In this document: positions 1 through 8,860 of the stretch, piece after piece
How positions within the stretch are numbered: position 1 is the stretch's first letter
Layout: each line of letters opens with the position of its first letter
NCBI GenBank assembly: GCA_963575745.1
Contig: CAUYUJ010000952.1
Span: forward strand, 80,001 to 107,219
Direction of reading: 5' to 3'
From: Prorocentrum cordatum
Taxonomy: Eukaryota; Sar; Dinophyceae; Prorocentrales; Prorocentraceae
DNA length: 27,219 nt
Notes under the pieces: generated by a model
Databases searched by the model: none
Seen by the model: only the letters and a program-made list of their open reading frames with translations
What the model was told of the DNA's origin: nothing
Translations under genes and position numbers: made by a program

Positions 1-4
1 CTCC

Positions 5-26
5 TCCGTAGCCATTTTGGCTCAAG
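5..26 (+). other. Exact dinoflagellate spliced-leader (SL) sequence, retroposed relic
   Basis: Positions 5-26 match the 22-nt dinoflagellate SL consensus (begins TCCGTAGCCATTTTGGCTC) without a mismatch. SL is added to nuclear mRNAs by trans-splicing, so it normally does not occur next to a gene in DNA. The base after the SL is T (AAG then TTCG) and not the GT donor of an SL RNA gene, so this is a copy from a mature trans-spliced transcript. It marks the 5' end of the LINE that follows. The identity is seen directly; the retroposition origin is inference from known SL recycling in dinoflagellates. Confidence 0.9.
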
Positions 27-158
27 TTCGAAACGTTGCCCTGGCGCTTCGAGCTTGGACGCTGCCAAGGGGTTGGCCCGAGCGTCCCGAGGATAGGCCT
101 CACATTGCTTCACATTTCTCGCGATCCTTGTTTTCTCCTGCTCCGCACTTCAGCAGCC

Positions 159-1036
159 ATGGCGATCGAGCCAACGCTGCAGGCTATCCTTGAGGCCATG
201 TTCGAGAAACAGAAGCTTTGCATTCGAGAAGTGGTACAGCAGGAGGTTCAGACGGCGGTGACAGGTCTGCAGGGGCAGATCTCCACTAAGGTGCCGAGCT
301 GAAGGCCCTTCGCGCTGATCTACAATCCCGAGGACTACGGCTTGCCGCCTTGGAGTCTGGTGGCAGCGTCGCAGGCAGTTCACGGTCTACAGGCAGTTTT
401 CAGTCGTTTCCCGTGGGTGGCCCGCCCATCCGCCAATTCAACGGTGACAAGGCCAGGAAAGTTTCGCCAGTCATCGACCTCGAGAGCGATCCCTGCATCC
501 GCTTCGTGGGGACATTTCCGAGGCCGCTCTTGATGAAGACCCGCCAGGCGCACTGGAAGCAGATGCAGGATCACTTCCCCGAGCTGAAGGACGACAAGAG
601 CGTGACTGCCATCTTCCACGGAGTAAGCCAGGTCTACAAGCTGAGGTTCGAGAACGACGAAGACGCGAAGAGCTTCCAGACCAAGATGAACGATGTGAAC
701 ATGGAGTGGGTGGACTTCCGCGACGGGAAGAAGTACCCGCTCAGGGTCAGGGGCGACTTGCCGCTCCACGTGCGCCAGAAGAAGAGGGCTTTCTCTGGAC
801 TCTTTTGCGACGTGCTCACGAAGCTCCAGGCCAGCCAGAAGTGGACAGGTGGCTCGAAGCTCGGTGTCAACGGGCACAAAGGGGTGTTGCAGGTGATCAC
901 AGACGACGACGTCTACGAGTTAGTGCAGGCAGTGCCGCAGGGAGAGGACACCTTCAAGCTCGAGCCCATCTACCACAGTCTGCTGCACTTCGATATCACG
1001 AAGGACCAGATCGATTCCCTGATCGCCGCTCTTTGA
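159..1036 (+). pseudogene. LINE ORF1 protein (nucleic-acid-binding type), frameshifted
   Basis: The first ATG after the SL (159) opens a reading frame giving a helical, Glu/Gln-rich N-terminus (MAIEPTLQAILEAMFEKQ...) that hits TGA at 300. The continuation is in the next frame: reading back from 350 gives ELKALRADLQSRGLRLAALESGG, so one base has been lost or gained around 285-295. The rest runs to TGA at 1034-1036. Its centre (about 500-800) has alternating strands and helices (CIRFVGTFPRP, SVTAIFHGVSQVYKLRFEN, KYPLRVRGDLP) that could form an RRM-like fold as in L1 ORF1p. The role, packaging of the LINE RNA, is inferred from its place. No zinc knuckle is visible. Confidence 0.6.
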
Positions 1037-2536
1037 ACGGCTGCTGAAGGGCACCTCGACTCTGTAGCTTTTTTGAGCCCAGGCTTGGCAGGGCGCGGGG
1101 TTTGCTGTGCCCAGTCTTGTGCTCCCTCCAGTCCCCCTCAGCCTCCAGCCAGCAGTGGAGCAGATGCATCGGTTTTTCCGCCCCCCTCCTCCAAATGTTC
1201 GTTCTACCTACCTGACGCTTCGTTTCGGATTACGACGTGGAATTCCCAGGCCCTTATTGGGTCTTTGTACGCCGATCAAATTCGTGTTCAACATAAGTTT
1301 CATAAGCTTCAGGCCATCTCACAGCGAAACCAGATTGTGCGTCTTCAGGAAACTCATGGCGCCCCAGGGGATCTGCCTCATCTTGAGCGAGAATTCAGGT
1401 ATCACTCCGTCTTTGGCTCCTTCTGCTCACGTGCTAGTGCTGGTGGTCTTCTCATTTTTGTCTCCACCGAGTTGCTGAGAGATTTCCCCTTCTCCGAGTT
1501 CCGCGAGCCAGTGCCAGGCCGGGCTGCGGTTCTGAATCTGAGTGGTCCCAAGGGTGAGTTGCAAATCGTCAATGCACACATTGACCCCGAACTTCCTGAC
1601 CCCGCGGTCCGCCGACAATTCCAAGCTGTAAAAGCCATCCTGAGACCCGCTCTGAACACTACGTCTTTTATCATTGGGGACTTCAATTGTCATGAGTCCG
1701 GGGAAGGTAGGTTCAATGCTACTCAAGGGACCGAGCGATTCGTTCCCGCCAGGCGTGCCGCTCTGTGTCGCTCTCTCTTTCCTCAACACGCTGAGCTTGA
1801 GCAACCACAGTATACACATCGTCGTGTCGTTACTCATCCTTTTGAGTCGGTATCCTTTGGAAGATTGGACAGAATTTATTGCAGCATCTCTATTCCAGAT
1901 CTCCTTGACCTAAGCCCCACTTGTTATACGATGTGGAATATCACCGATCTCACCTTCCCCTCCGACCACGTCCCCGTGCGCCTCTCGTTGCAGCCGCGGC
2001 AGCCGCGCCGAGAGTCGTCTCTTCCTCCGTGGGTGTTCAAGCGGCACGCGTTTGCAAAGTACTTCGAAGACCTTGCAGAAGGTCAAGAATTCAGTCCTGA
2101 CCCAGCCGAGAAGCTTGAGGAGATCAAGCTGTTGATCACCGCTGCTGGCAACCGCGCCAAGGCCGATATGTTTAAGACATCTGCCAACACGTTGGCCGAG
2201 ACATTCGCGCGCTGTCTCAGGCTCATCCGCGCCCACAGGTCCGGGCATTGCAAAGCAGCAGCCGATGCCGTTCGTGCCTACCCTATCCTCTCCCCCTTCT
2301 TCGACCATCACAACATGATCTGGAATGATTGGCATGAATTTCACGCTCACCTCACTTCCCTCATGAATCAAGAGTTGGCAGCGCTAGAGGAGAACCTCAG
2401 GGACCCCGAGGGCAACCTCCCGCACAACGCAGATTTTCACTTGATGCGGATTAGGAGGTTGGCCAAGGCATGGAGAGGAAAAAAAAACAAAAAAAAAAAA
2501 AAAAAAAAAAAAAAAATGCCTCAAAGGAATTGCTGA
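1037..2536 (+). pseudogene. LINE ORF2, N-terminal AP-type endonuclease (EEP) part
   Basis: Endonuclease that nicks target DNA to prime reverse transcription. All family motifs are present: TTWN (about nt 1232-1243), LQETH with the metal-binding Glu (about 1343-1357), NAHIDP (about 1571), GDFN (about 1676), RLDR (about 1862) and SDHVPV with the catalytic His (about 1961-1978). The frame is the same as ORF1 and starts directly behind ORF1's TGA. There is no ATG before the endonuclease motifs, only TTG and other codons, so ORF2 would need readthrough or non-AUG initiation. The frame ends at 2536 only because the A tract at 2479-2516 throws it out of register; the reading continues in another frame as the reverse transcriptase. 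Confidence 0.85.
2479..2516 (+). repeat. Poly-A tract (one C interruption) inside ORF2
   Basis: A run of 38 bases, all A except one C at 2488, lies between the endonuclease and reverse transcriptase parts of ORF2. It encodes a Lys run and shifts the frame. It may be an expanded Lys-codon stretch, the relic of an inserted poly-A-tailed cDNA, or an assembly-sensitive homopolymer. Confidence 0.9.
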
Positions 2537-4776
2537 CCAGAACGGATTCGCCCATACTGAGCCCTCGGCGTGCGCGCAGCTGCTCTGCTCTCATTGGGGC
2601 TCTGTCTTTGGCGCTTGGGCAGGTTCCGCGGGTCCTGGAGGCCAATTTCTGGAACTGGTTCCCCCCATGGACCCCGACGAGTACCAATACACGAACTCGA
2701 CCCACCAGAGATTTCCCTGGAAAAAAACGTTTGATCAGTTCCTCGACCTCCTGCACAGGAAAAAGGATTCTGCCCCAGGACCTGACGGCTTGTGCTACAG
2801 CGCTTGGAGAGCTGCTGGCCCCGTTGCCCAGGAGGCGCTGTTCGAGCTCTACGAGCATGTGCTCGACGGCGGTCGCGTGAGCAGCCAGCTCAACGCTGCC
2901 AAGCTAGTTTTCCTGGCGAAGGGTGAGATTGATGACCCCGAGAACGTTCTGAAGGGGGCCGACGAAACTCGACCGATCGCTTTATCCAACGTCGACAACA
3001 AGCTCGTCTCGTCGCTGATCGCTTCGCCGATTTCCCAGGCTATCGCTGATCGGGGTCATTCGTTCGCAGAGGGGATTCATCAAAGGTAGGAATATCATGG
3101 ACAACGCGCTAGAGGTAGACTTTAACATGATGCACTGGAGGTCTGTTCTGGGGCATAGAGACTGCGGTGCATGCCTCTATGACTTTCGCGCTGCCTTTCC
3201 GTCAGTGCTGCATGAGTGGATCTGGAAAGTTATGCATGCCTATCAATTCCCTGAATTTATCATCCTAGCGATTATGACCCTATATCAGAACATGCACTGT
3301 TGGATTGAGTTCAAAGGCTCTCCCAAGGTCTCCTTCACGGCCCTCCGAGGAGTTAAACAAGGTTGCCCACTCTCTGGTATTCTGTTCGTTCTATGTCTTG
3401 ATCCACTGTTACGATATATCAGCCTGATTCCCACCGACTTGCCGAAGCAAGTCTCTGCGTTCGCTGACGACCTCGGCCTGGTCGCGGCGGACATTTTCTC
3501 TGCCCTAGGCCCTGTGACCAGGGCAATCGTTCGCTTTGGCTTCTCCTCGGGCCTGCTGTTGAACGTTGCCAAGTGCGTGATAATCCTCACTGACCCTGGC
3601 AAGATGGAGAGCGCCGTCGCAAAGTTTAAGGAGGCCGGGATAAATGTGCACCGGTTTAAGCTTCAATTGCACGGGAAGTACCTCGGGTTCCTCCTTGGAG
3701 TTGATGGTCTGGACCGTTCCTGGAAGCCTGTCGGGGCCAAACTTCTGGCTCGGGCCCATATGGTCAAAAGTCTGGGGGAAGGTCTCATCACCAGCCTCGT
3801 GGCCCACAACAGGTATGCCCTTCCAGTAGCCTCACATGCCGGCCAGGGCTATAGGCCCAATAAATATGTCTTAAGAATGGAGAGAGAAGCTCATCAGCTG
3901 TATACCTGCAGTCCGCGTCATTCGTTCCCTCCAGGCCTCTTCCATCGCTTTCAAGACCTCGGCTTGAGTGTGCAAGCCAATTCCCTGGAGGTGCAGAGTC
4001 GTGCCGCTAGGCTCAGGGTCGCCCACAACTCCTCCCTCTTCCTGACCTTGCGAGACAAGCTCCACGAGTCCCTTGAGACAGACGAGTTCCTCCTCACTCA
4101 TAAGTTTTCTATTCAGTATCAGCGCTCGCTGTTTGTGCAGTTGATGGAGGACTATGAGTCGTCCATCTACATTCCCAAGTTGCCTGACCCGTGCCTGCCC
4201 AAGCAGGTCCAGAAAAGGTTGGCGAGGATGATCTCAGCCGACGCGTATCCGAACCCCCTGTCCTCCCTATTGTACCCGAGGGTGAAAAAATGGGCTCCCA
4301 GGGTCTCCAACGACGAAATGGATCTGTGTTTTATTTGTGTGCTTCGGAGTGCTCAAGTGGTTCCTGGGTATATCTTCGTTGGGCTCCTAAAAACAATGTT
4401 CAACAGCTGGAACACAACAAGACGTTACAGACAAGGGCCAGGCCGATGTGCATTCGGCTGCTCATGTGTCGGAGGTGATGATGTTCTTCATTATTTGAGT
4501 TGCGGTGTATGCCGTCCTGTCCTTCAGCGCCTCCTCCCTGCACTTCCAAGTGATTACGGTGAAGATCCCCTGAGTTCCTTCCTCCCCCACCTTTTTCATC
4601 TCTCGGGCCCCGATGCTCTGCCTAGTTATCTCTTAGCTTTAGACGCTGTCCATTCATCCTTTCAAGCTCTGCGTGCCTCTCCCCCCGTCTCTCAGCTTTT
4701 CGCTCAGCAAGTAATCCAAGGCAGGCTTCGTGTGTCTGTCAGGCGCTCGCCTAAGCTGCAGGGCCTGCTCCGCTAG
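2517..4776 (+). pseudogene. LINE ORF2, reverse transcriptase and C-terminal Cys/His part, frameshifted
   Basis: Directly after the A tract the third frame is open (CLKGIADQNG...) and carries APGPDG and RPIALSN (RT motifs 1-2) before TAG at 3087-3089. The first frame takes over around 3060-3075 (QRGFIKGRNIMDNA, the usual LINE motif), so one base has been gained or lost there. Downstream are YDFRAAF (motif A, about 3178-3198), GVKQGCPLSG (motif B, about 3349-3378) and AFADD (motif C catalytic pair, about 3457-3471), then thumb-like sequence. A Cys/His cluster (CAFGCSC...HYLSCGVC, about 4444-4512) is typical of LINE C-termini. TAG is at 4774-4776. The catalytic core is intact by eye, but the two frame breaks make this copy inactive. 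Confidence 0.88.
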
Positions 4777-4808
4777 GCCGCGGACCAGCAGGACTCAGCA
4801 GGGTGGGG

Positions 4809-4863
4809 CTCCTCCTCCTCCTCCTCCTCCTCCTCCTCCTCCTCCTCCTCCTCCTCCTCCTCC
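4809..4863 (+). repeat. (TCC)n microsatellite at the LINE 3' end
   Basis: About 18 uninterrupted CTC/TCC units begin 32 bases after the ORF2 stop. Many LINEs end in a simple-repeat tail, so this is plausibly the element's 3' end. Confidence 0.85.
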
Positions 4864-5316
4864 CCCTCGTATTCCTCGTAAGGAAATCGGTAAACCCCAG
4901 AGGTTACCGACCCTATCCTCGGCCCTCGCTCGGCTTTCCTCGTATCTTTTCAGGGGCCTGCCTCCTCTCTCGGGGAGGAAAGGGAGGGGGGGGGAAACCT
5001 CGGCGTTGGACCCCTCGATCCTCCCTCCCGACCCTCGGCGCCGGAAGGGTGCGCGAGGGTTGGGAGGGAGGATCGCGGCCCAAAGACCGATGGAGGAGGA
5101 TCTAGGGTCGAGGGAGGAGGGTGGAGGCTCGAAGATCGAGGATCGAGGATCGAGGGAGGAGGAGGATCGAGGATCGAGCGGGGGTCTTTTCGCCACCTTC
5201 GGCCTCTCGGGGCCCGCTGCGGGCCCCCCTGTGGGCCGCCAGAAGTCCATGCCGGGGATCGGGCACCGGCCAGGACGGACGCCGCGAGGGTCCGAGGACG
5301 GATTGTCTCGAGCAGC
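4864..5316 (+). repeat. GC-rich spacer with GATCGAG-type short repeats
   Basis: No gene is seen. Between about 5098 and 5180 a short unit close to GAGGATCGAGGATCGAGG is repeated in degenerate form. A hairpin GGGGCCCG/CGGGCCCC with a 3-base loop lies near 5209-5227. Open frames here are low-complexity (Gly/Arg/Pro) and not convincing. Confidence 0.6.
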
Positions 5317-5523
5317 AAATGTCGGGGGCGGCAAAGAGGGGGGATTGATGACTAAAGGGGGGGTGGATATCATGGCGCGGGCCATGATATTTCCCCAGAT
5401 TTCACGCCGCCTCTTCTCATTTCATTACGTCCCTGGCCCCCCCGTTGGGCCGCGCACATGCCGCCGGTCATGATTTGGACCCCCCCCTCTTGGACCCCCC
5501 TCCTCTTTGCCGCTCCCGAAAAT
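5317..5523. mobile_element. MITE-like element, family 1, copy 1
   Basis: This ~205-bp segment matches 8441-8641 over its whole length. Its ends are imperfect inverted repeats: the left reads TCGGGGGCGGCAAAGAGG and the right, reversed, reads TCGGGAGCGGCAAAGAGG. Inside is a short perfect inverted repeat ATCATGGC/GCCATGAT (about 5369-5388). AAAT abuts both ends and could be a target duplication or part of the element. It has no coding capacity, as expected for a non-autonomous element. Confidence 0.7.
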
Positions 5524-6523
5524 GGGCGGGATCGTCGGCGGACGAGGGGCGAGGGCGGCGGTCTCCTACGCAGGCGGCGCGCCCTCAGAGGGGCCCAGGG
5601 GCCTCGGAGGCCACCGGGTCTCTCTGGTCCGCCCGCTGTCGGGGCTCAAGGGACGGGGGTCATGGCAAACGGGGGTCAGTCAGAGCGCTGGATCTTGCAG
5701 GGCCCTGCAGAACCAGGGCTGCACTGACCCGGGCCAGCCTGCAGGATCTTACAGTATCCTGCAGGATCATACATGGCCTGACTGACTCCTGACCGGGTTT
5801 GCATTGACCCGGGTCAGCGCGTCCCCGATGCTGTTCGGGCGAGTGGTGATGGGGGGTGACCTGCATGGAGTGAAAGAAAAGGGCCCTGAAGGGCCCCTTC
5901 TCTTCACCCCCCAAGGAGGTTACCCCCCACCCACCCGAGCTGCCTTCTTAGAGGGCCGCCTCCCTCGTCCGGTCCCGTGGTAGGCGGCGCCACGGTGGTG
6001 ATCGGGGGGATGTTCCTCCCGCGCGCCTTCTGTTAGATTCCAGAGGATCCCCCGCCTCCGACTCTCGCAATGGGAAGAATTAAACAACTTCTCGGAAGGC
6101 CGGGGGACTTCCAAGCCTTCTGAGCGGGCCTTCTCCTTCTCACTTCCGCCGCTCGCTCAACGCCGATCGTTGGATTCCAGAGGTCCCCCCGCCGCCTGAG
6201 GGATCCTGAGGGAAGCGGGTCCTGAGATGTTTCGCCGTTCTCGGGCTCTCGGGGCCTTGCACGGGCCCCGGGACTGGCAGACGACGACTCGGGAGGGCGA
6301 TCTCGTCCCGGGGGAGTGCCGCAGGGTCCGGGGGCCCATCCCTCGGGACCCGGTACCCCCCGTGCTAGGAATTCGAGAATCCGAGGGTCGAAGGGCTCGG
6401 ATGTTCGAGCAGCCTGCTCTGTGCCTCGTCGTCGCCGCGGCTGGGTCGCCGTCTGCCGCGGTCGTCTTCCTCTCCCAGGCGGCTGTCCTTCCTGGTGCGT
6501 GCCTCCTTCATCCCACCTCTGCT
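5524..6523. other. GC-rich spacer without a supported gene
   Basis: I find no coding region. There is a hairpin at 5739-5764 (CTGCAGGAT/ATCCTGCAG, 8-base loop) and a TGACCCGGG motif repeated near 5724 and 5805. A short direct repeat containing GATTCCAGAGG occurs near 6033 and 6172. Frames that stay open are Arg/Gly/Pro-rich by composition. Confidence 0.5.
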
Positions 6524-6729
6524 GATGGGCCTGTTTTCCACCACCACCACCACCACCAGAAGTTGGAGGTGGAGGGGGTCCTCCTCCTTTTCTTCTTCCT
6601 CCTCCTCCTCCTCCTCCTCCTCCTCCTCCTCCTCCTCCTCCTCTTCGTCCTTCTCCTCGTCCTCCTCCTCGTCCTCCGCCGTCTTCCCCCCTCCAAGTTA
6701 TGGTCGTGGTGGTGGAAAACAGGCCCATC
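6524..6729. repeat. Inverted repeat flanking a (TCC)n tract
   Basis: The left arm (6524 to about 6569, GATGGGCCTGTTTTCCACCA...) is the reverse complement of the right arm (about 6691-6729), apart from a variable (CCA)n stretch. Between them lies a ~110-bp TCC-rich microsatellite (6579-6690). The whole could fold into one large hairpin with the microsatellite as the loop. Confidence 0.8.
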
Positions 6730-7207
6730 ATCTGCGCCCCTGCATCCCTCATCCCGCCTCTCCCTCCTTCTTTCGCCTTCCCTCCCTTCTCTGGCGGCCC
6801 CCTCCCTCCTCTTCTACGCTCAAAGGGAAGCACGCCATTCCGCCGACCCCCCCCCAGGAAGAAAGGGAGGAGACGTCTTGGGCTTCCCCTCGGGGCGAGC
6901 CCAGAGCATGCAGCCGAAAAGTTGGGGATACTCCCAGAGGAGGAGATCAGTCGACATATGCTGCGAACATGCCAGAGGATCTCCAGACTGGGTTCGGGGG
7001 TCGTGGATGTCGCTCGTGTTTGGACGTTTTTGGGAGGTCTGTTGCGGGGCTTTTTCGGGGCCGATTGGAGGCGTCGGGGAGGCCTCTTGGGAGGCGTCCT
7101 GGTGGCGGCTCAGGGCACTCGGATGGGGGTCGTGGGAGCCTCCGGGTCATGCTGGGGGTCCTGGGGGCAAGCAAGTTTGGTGGGGAGGGCTCCACGGCTC
7201 CTTCGAG
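6730..7207. repeat. Degenerate GGGG/CTTGGG-type dispersed repeat tract
   Basis: From about 7010 the sequence is a degenerate run of units such as GGAGGCCTCTTGGGAGGCG, resembling the tracts at 17.2-17.7, 21.6-22.1 and 24.1-24.8 kb. Nothing else is recognised. The open frames are compositional. Confidence 0.45.
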
Positions 7208-7210
7208 CGC

Positions 7211-7298
7211 CCACTCTTAACCCGGAGAAGCTTTTAAGAACCCCCCCCACCCCTTTTCTGGCGTAGCGATAACCCTTCCGCACCCTGGAAGCGTTATC
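7211..7298. repeat. Inverted-repeat arm and a hairpin
   Basis: 7214-7245 (TTAACCCGGAGAAGCTTTTAAGAACCCC) is an inverted copy of 8706-8734 with few mismatches. Just behind it, 7268-7298 forms a hairpin (GATAACcCTTCC pairing with GGAAGcGTTATC). Confidence 0.65.
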
Positions 7299-7319
7299 CC
7301 GGCACCAGGAGGGGGTCAT

Positions 7320-7600
7320 CCTCTGTTTCCTTAGTTTTTCCTTGGTTTTCTTAGCTTTTCTCTGGTTTTCCTAACTTGTCATTGGTTGTCTTAGCTTTTC
7401 ATGTGTTGTCTCAGCTTTTCATCGGTTATTGTTCTGAGGTTGTCCTAAGTGTTCTCAGTTGTATCATTGGTTTTCTAAGCTTTTCTGTTGTTTTCTTAGT
7501 TGTTCCTTGCCTGTCTTAGCTTTTCCTTTGTGTTCTCAGCTTTTCCTTGGTAGTCTTAGCTTTTCCTTGGCTGTCTTAGCCGTTCAATGGTCTTCCCTGG
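7320..7600 (+). repeat. Degenerate ~21-bp minisatellite (TTAGCTTTTCCTTGG type)
   Basis: About a dozen diverged copies of a unit near CTTAGCTTTTCCTTGGTTGT follow each other. It is pyrimidine-rich on the plus strand and distinctly less GC-rich than its surroundings. No gene. Confidence 0.8.
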
Positions 7601-7799
7601 CTCAATTATATTCAGATTCATTCATATTTCAATTTACACTGTGACCCATTCATACTCTGGCTCGGGGATTTTTTGGGGGGGCCTGCCAGGTGCTAAGATA
7701 ATGCCTCGGTGCGGGGCGAGGGCGATACCCTGGGGTGGACCACCCCCTACGACGGCCGAAGAAAATCAATGTCCCAAAGGGGATTGTAATAGAAATATA

Positions 7800-8380
7800 A
7801 TCGAAAAATCCTCGCATGGAATTCCTCGCATTCCTATGAATCTTAGCATGTCCTAGGACATCCTTGAGATTTTGCAAGAACTCCTTAACATTTCTTGAAC
7901 CAGTCCCTGGCTAGACTTTCCATGGCTCTTCCCTAGCATTTCCCAGGAAATTCTAGGGATCCCTAACATGTCCGAGGAGTCCACAGACTCACAGTACTTC
8001 GTAAACTCTTCTGCATGCTCTTAGCATTGCTTAGGACATGCGCACCATTCCCTAGGATATGCCGCTACATTTCCTTTGCATTCCTTGGCAGTTCCTTGGC
8101 ATTTCCTTGGACTTTCTCGCATTCCCTTGGAATTCCTAGCATCCCCTAGGATGCCACAGGGATCTCGACCCAGATCTCTTGGGGTTCCCAGCATTCCTCA
8201 GCATTCCCTAGGAATTCCTAGCATTCCTTTGGATTCTTAGCATTTCCTCGGAATCCCTAGCATTCCCGGAACCCCTAGCATTCCGTAGAATTCTCTAGGG
8301 ATTCCACCCAGATCTTTAGCATTCCATGGGAGCCAGAGAGACCTGAGCAAAATCCTTGACATTCCTTGCGAATTTCTTTC
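7800..8380 (+). repeat. Degenerate ~20-bp minisatellite (CATTCCTAGGAATTCCTAG type)
   Basis: A long run of diverged units built on AGCATTCCTTGGAATTCCT. It differs in sequence from the array at 7320-7600 but has similar period and composition. 7601-7799 between them shows nothing recognisable. Confidence 0.8.
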
Positions 8381-8440
8381 TTGGCTCCATAGAGGCCGCC
8401 ACCGAATTCTTTGTTTGATGCGCTTTTGCGCGCGGTGCTA

Positions 8441-8641
8441 AAAATATCGGGAGCGGAAAAGAGGGGGGTGATGACTGGGGGGGGGGGATTTCATGGCGTG
8501 GGCCATGATTTTTCCCCAGATTTCATTGCGCCCCTTGTTGTTTCATTACGTCCCAGGCCCCCCCCGCTGGGCCGCGCACATGCCGCCGGTCATGATTTGC
8601 ACCCCCTCTTGGACACCCCCCTCTTGGCCGCTCCCGAAAAT
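8441..8641. mobile_element. MITE-like element, family 1, copy 2
   Basis: Second copy of the element at 5317-5523, same orientation. The left end TCGGGAGCGGAAAAGAGG and the right end (reversed TCGGGAGCGGCCAAGAGG) are imperfect inverted repeats. The central block (CATGGC..GCCATG, TTTCATTACGTCCC, GGGCCGCGCACATGCCGCC) is shared almost unchanged with copy 1. Confidence 0.7.
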
Positions 8642-8705
8642 AAAGCTCGGCGGAAATGACACCGCGGAATATTGAACAAAATTGCGGTGCTAAGATAACC
8701 CCGGC

Positions 8706-8860
8706 GGGGTTCTTATAAGCTTCTTCGGGTTAATTGGGCCCCTTGCGAGAGGCTCGTGGGGGCGTCTTTGCCGTCCGTCGGGGCCTCGTGGTCCGTCTCG
8801 GGCTCTGGGGTTGTCTCGGGGCCCCCCTTGGAAGCCTCTTGGGCCGTCTGGGGCCGGTCT
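8706..8860. repeat. Inverted partner of 7211-7245 plus degenerate GGGGCCTC tract
   Basis: 8706-8734 (GGGGTTCTTATAAGCTTCTT...) is the inverted counterpart of 7214-7245. It runs into a ~120-bp degenerate tract (TCGGGGCCTCGTGG, CTTGGAAGCCTCTTGGG) of the same type as that left of 7211. Together the two sides look like a diverged inverted repeat bounding 7.2-8.7 kb. Confidence 0.5.

Larger units (their letters stand above)
5..4863 (+). mobile_element. LINE-type non-LTR retrotransposon, 5' SL, decayed
   Basis: One plus-strand unit contains, in order, an SL sequence (5-26), a short 5' leader, ORF1 (159-1036), ORF2 with an AP-like endonuclease and a reverse transcriptase (1037-4776), a ~30-bp 3' leader and a (TCC)n tail. 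This order is that of two-ORF LINEs. The copy looks immobile: there is a frameshift in ORF1 near 285-295, a long A tract in ORF2 at 2479-2516 that changes frame, and a second ORF2 frameshift near 3060-3075. The left flank is only 4 bases long, so a target-site duplication cannot be checked. Whether (TCC)n is the element's own tail or the target is not decidable here. Confidence 0.85.

Noticed and set aside
5-40. SL RNA gene
   Set aside because: The SL is not followed by a GT donor or an snRNA-like Sm-binding part, but by the LINE leader.
4730-5473. 247-codon plus-strand frame
   Set aside because: It consists of a Pro run from the (TCC)n tract and Gly/Arg-rich composition, with equally long frames on the other strand.
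6033-7237. Long overlapping frames on both strands
   Set aside because: Ser, Leu, Arg or Gly runs from the TCC microsatellite; no motif.
7585-7612. Further SL relics (CTTCCCTGGCTCAAT here; also near 8385 and 10306)
   Set aside because: Only the GGCTC core and a few bases agree; the diagnostic CCGTAGCC half is missing.
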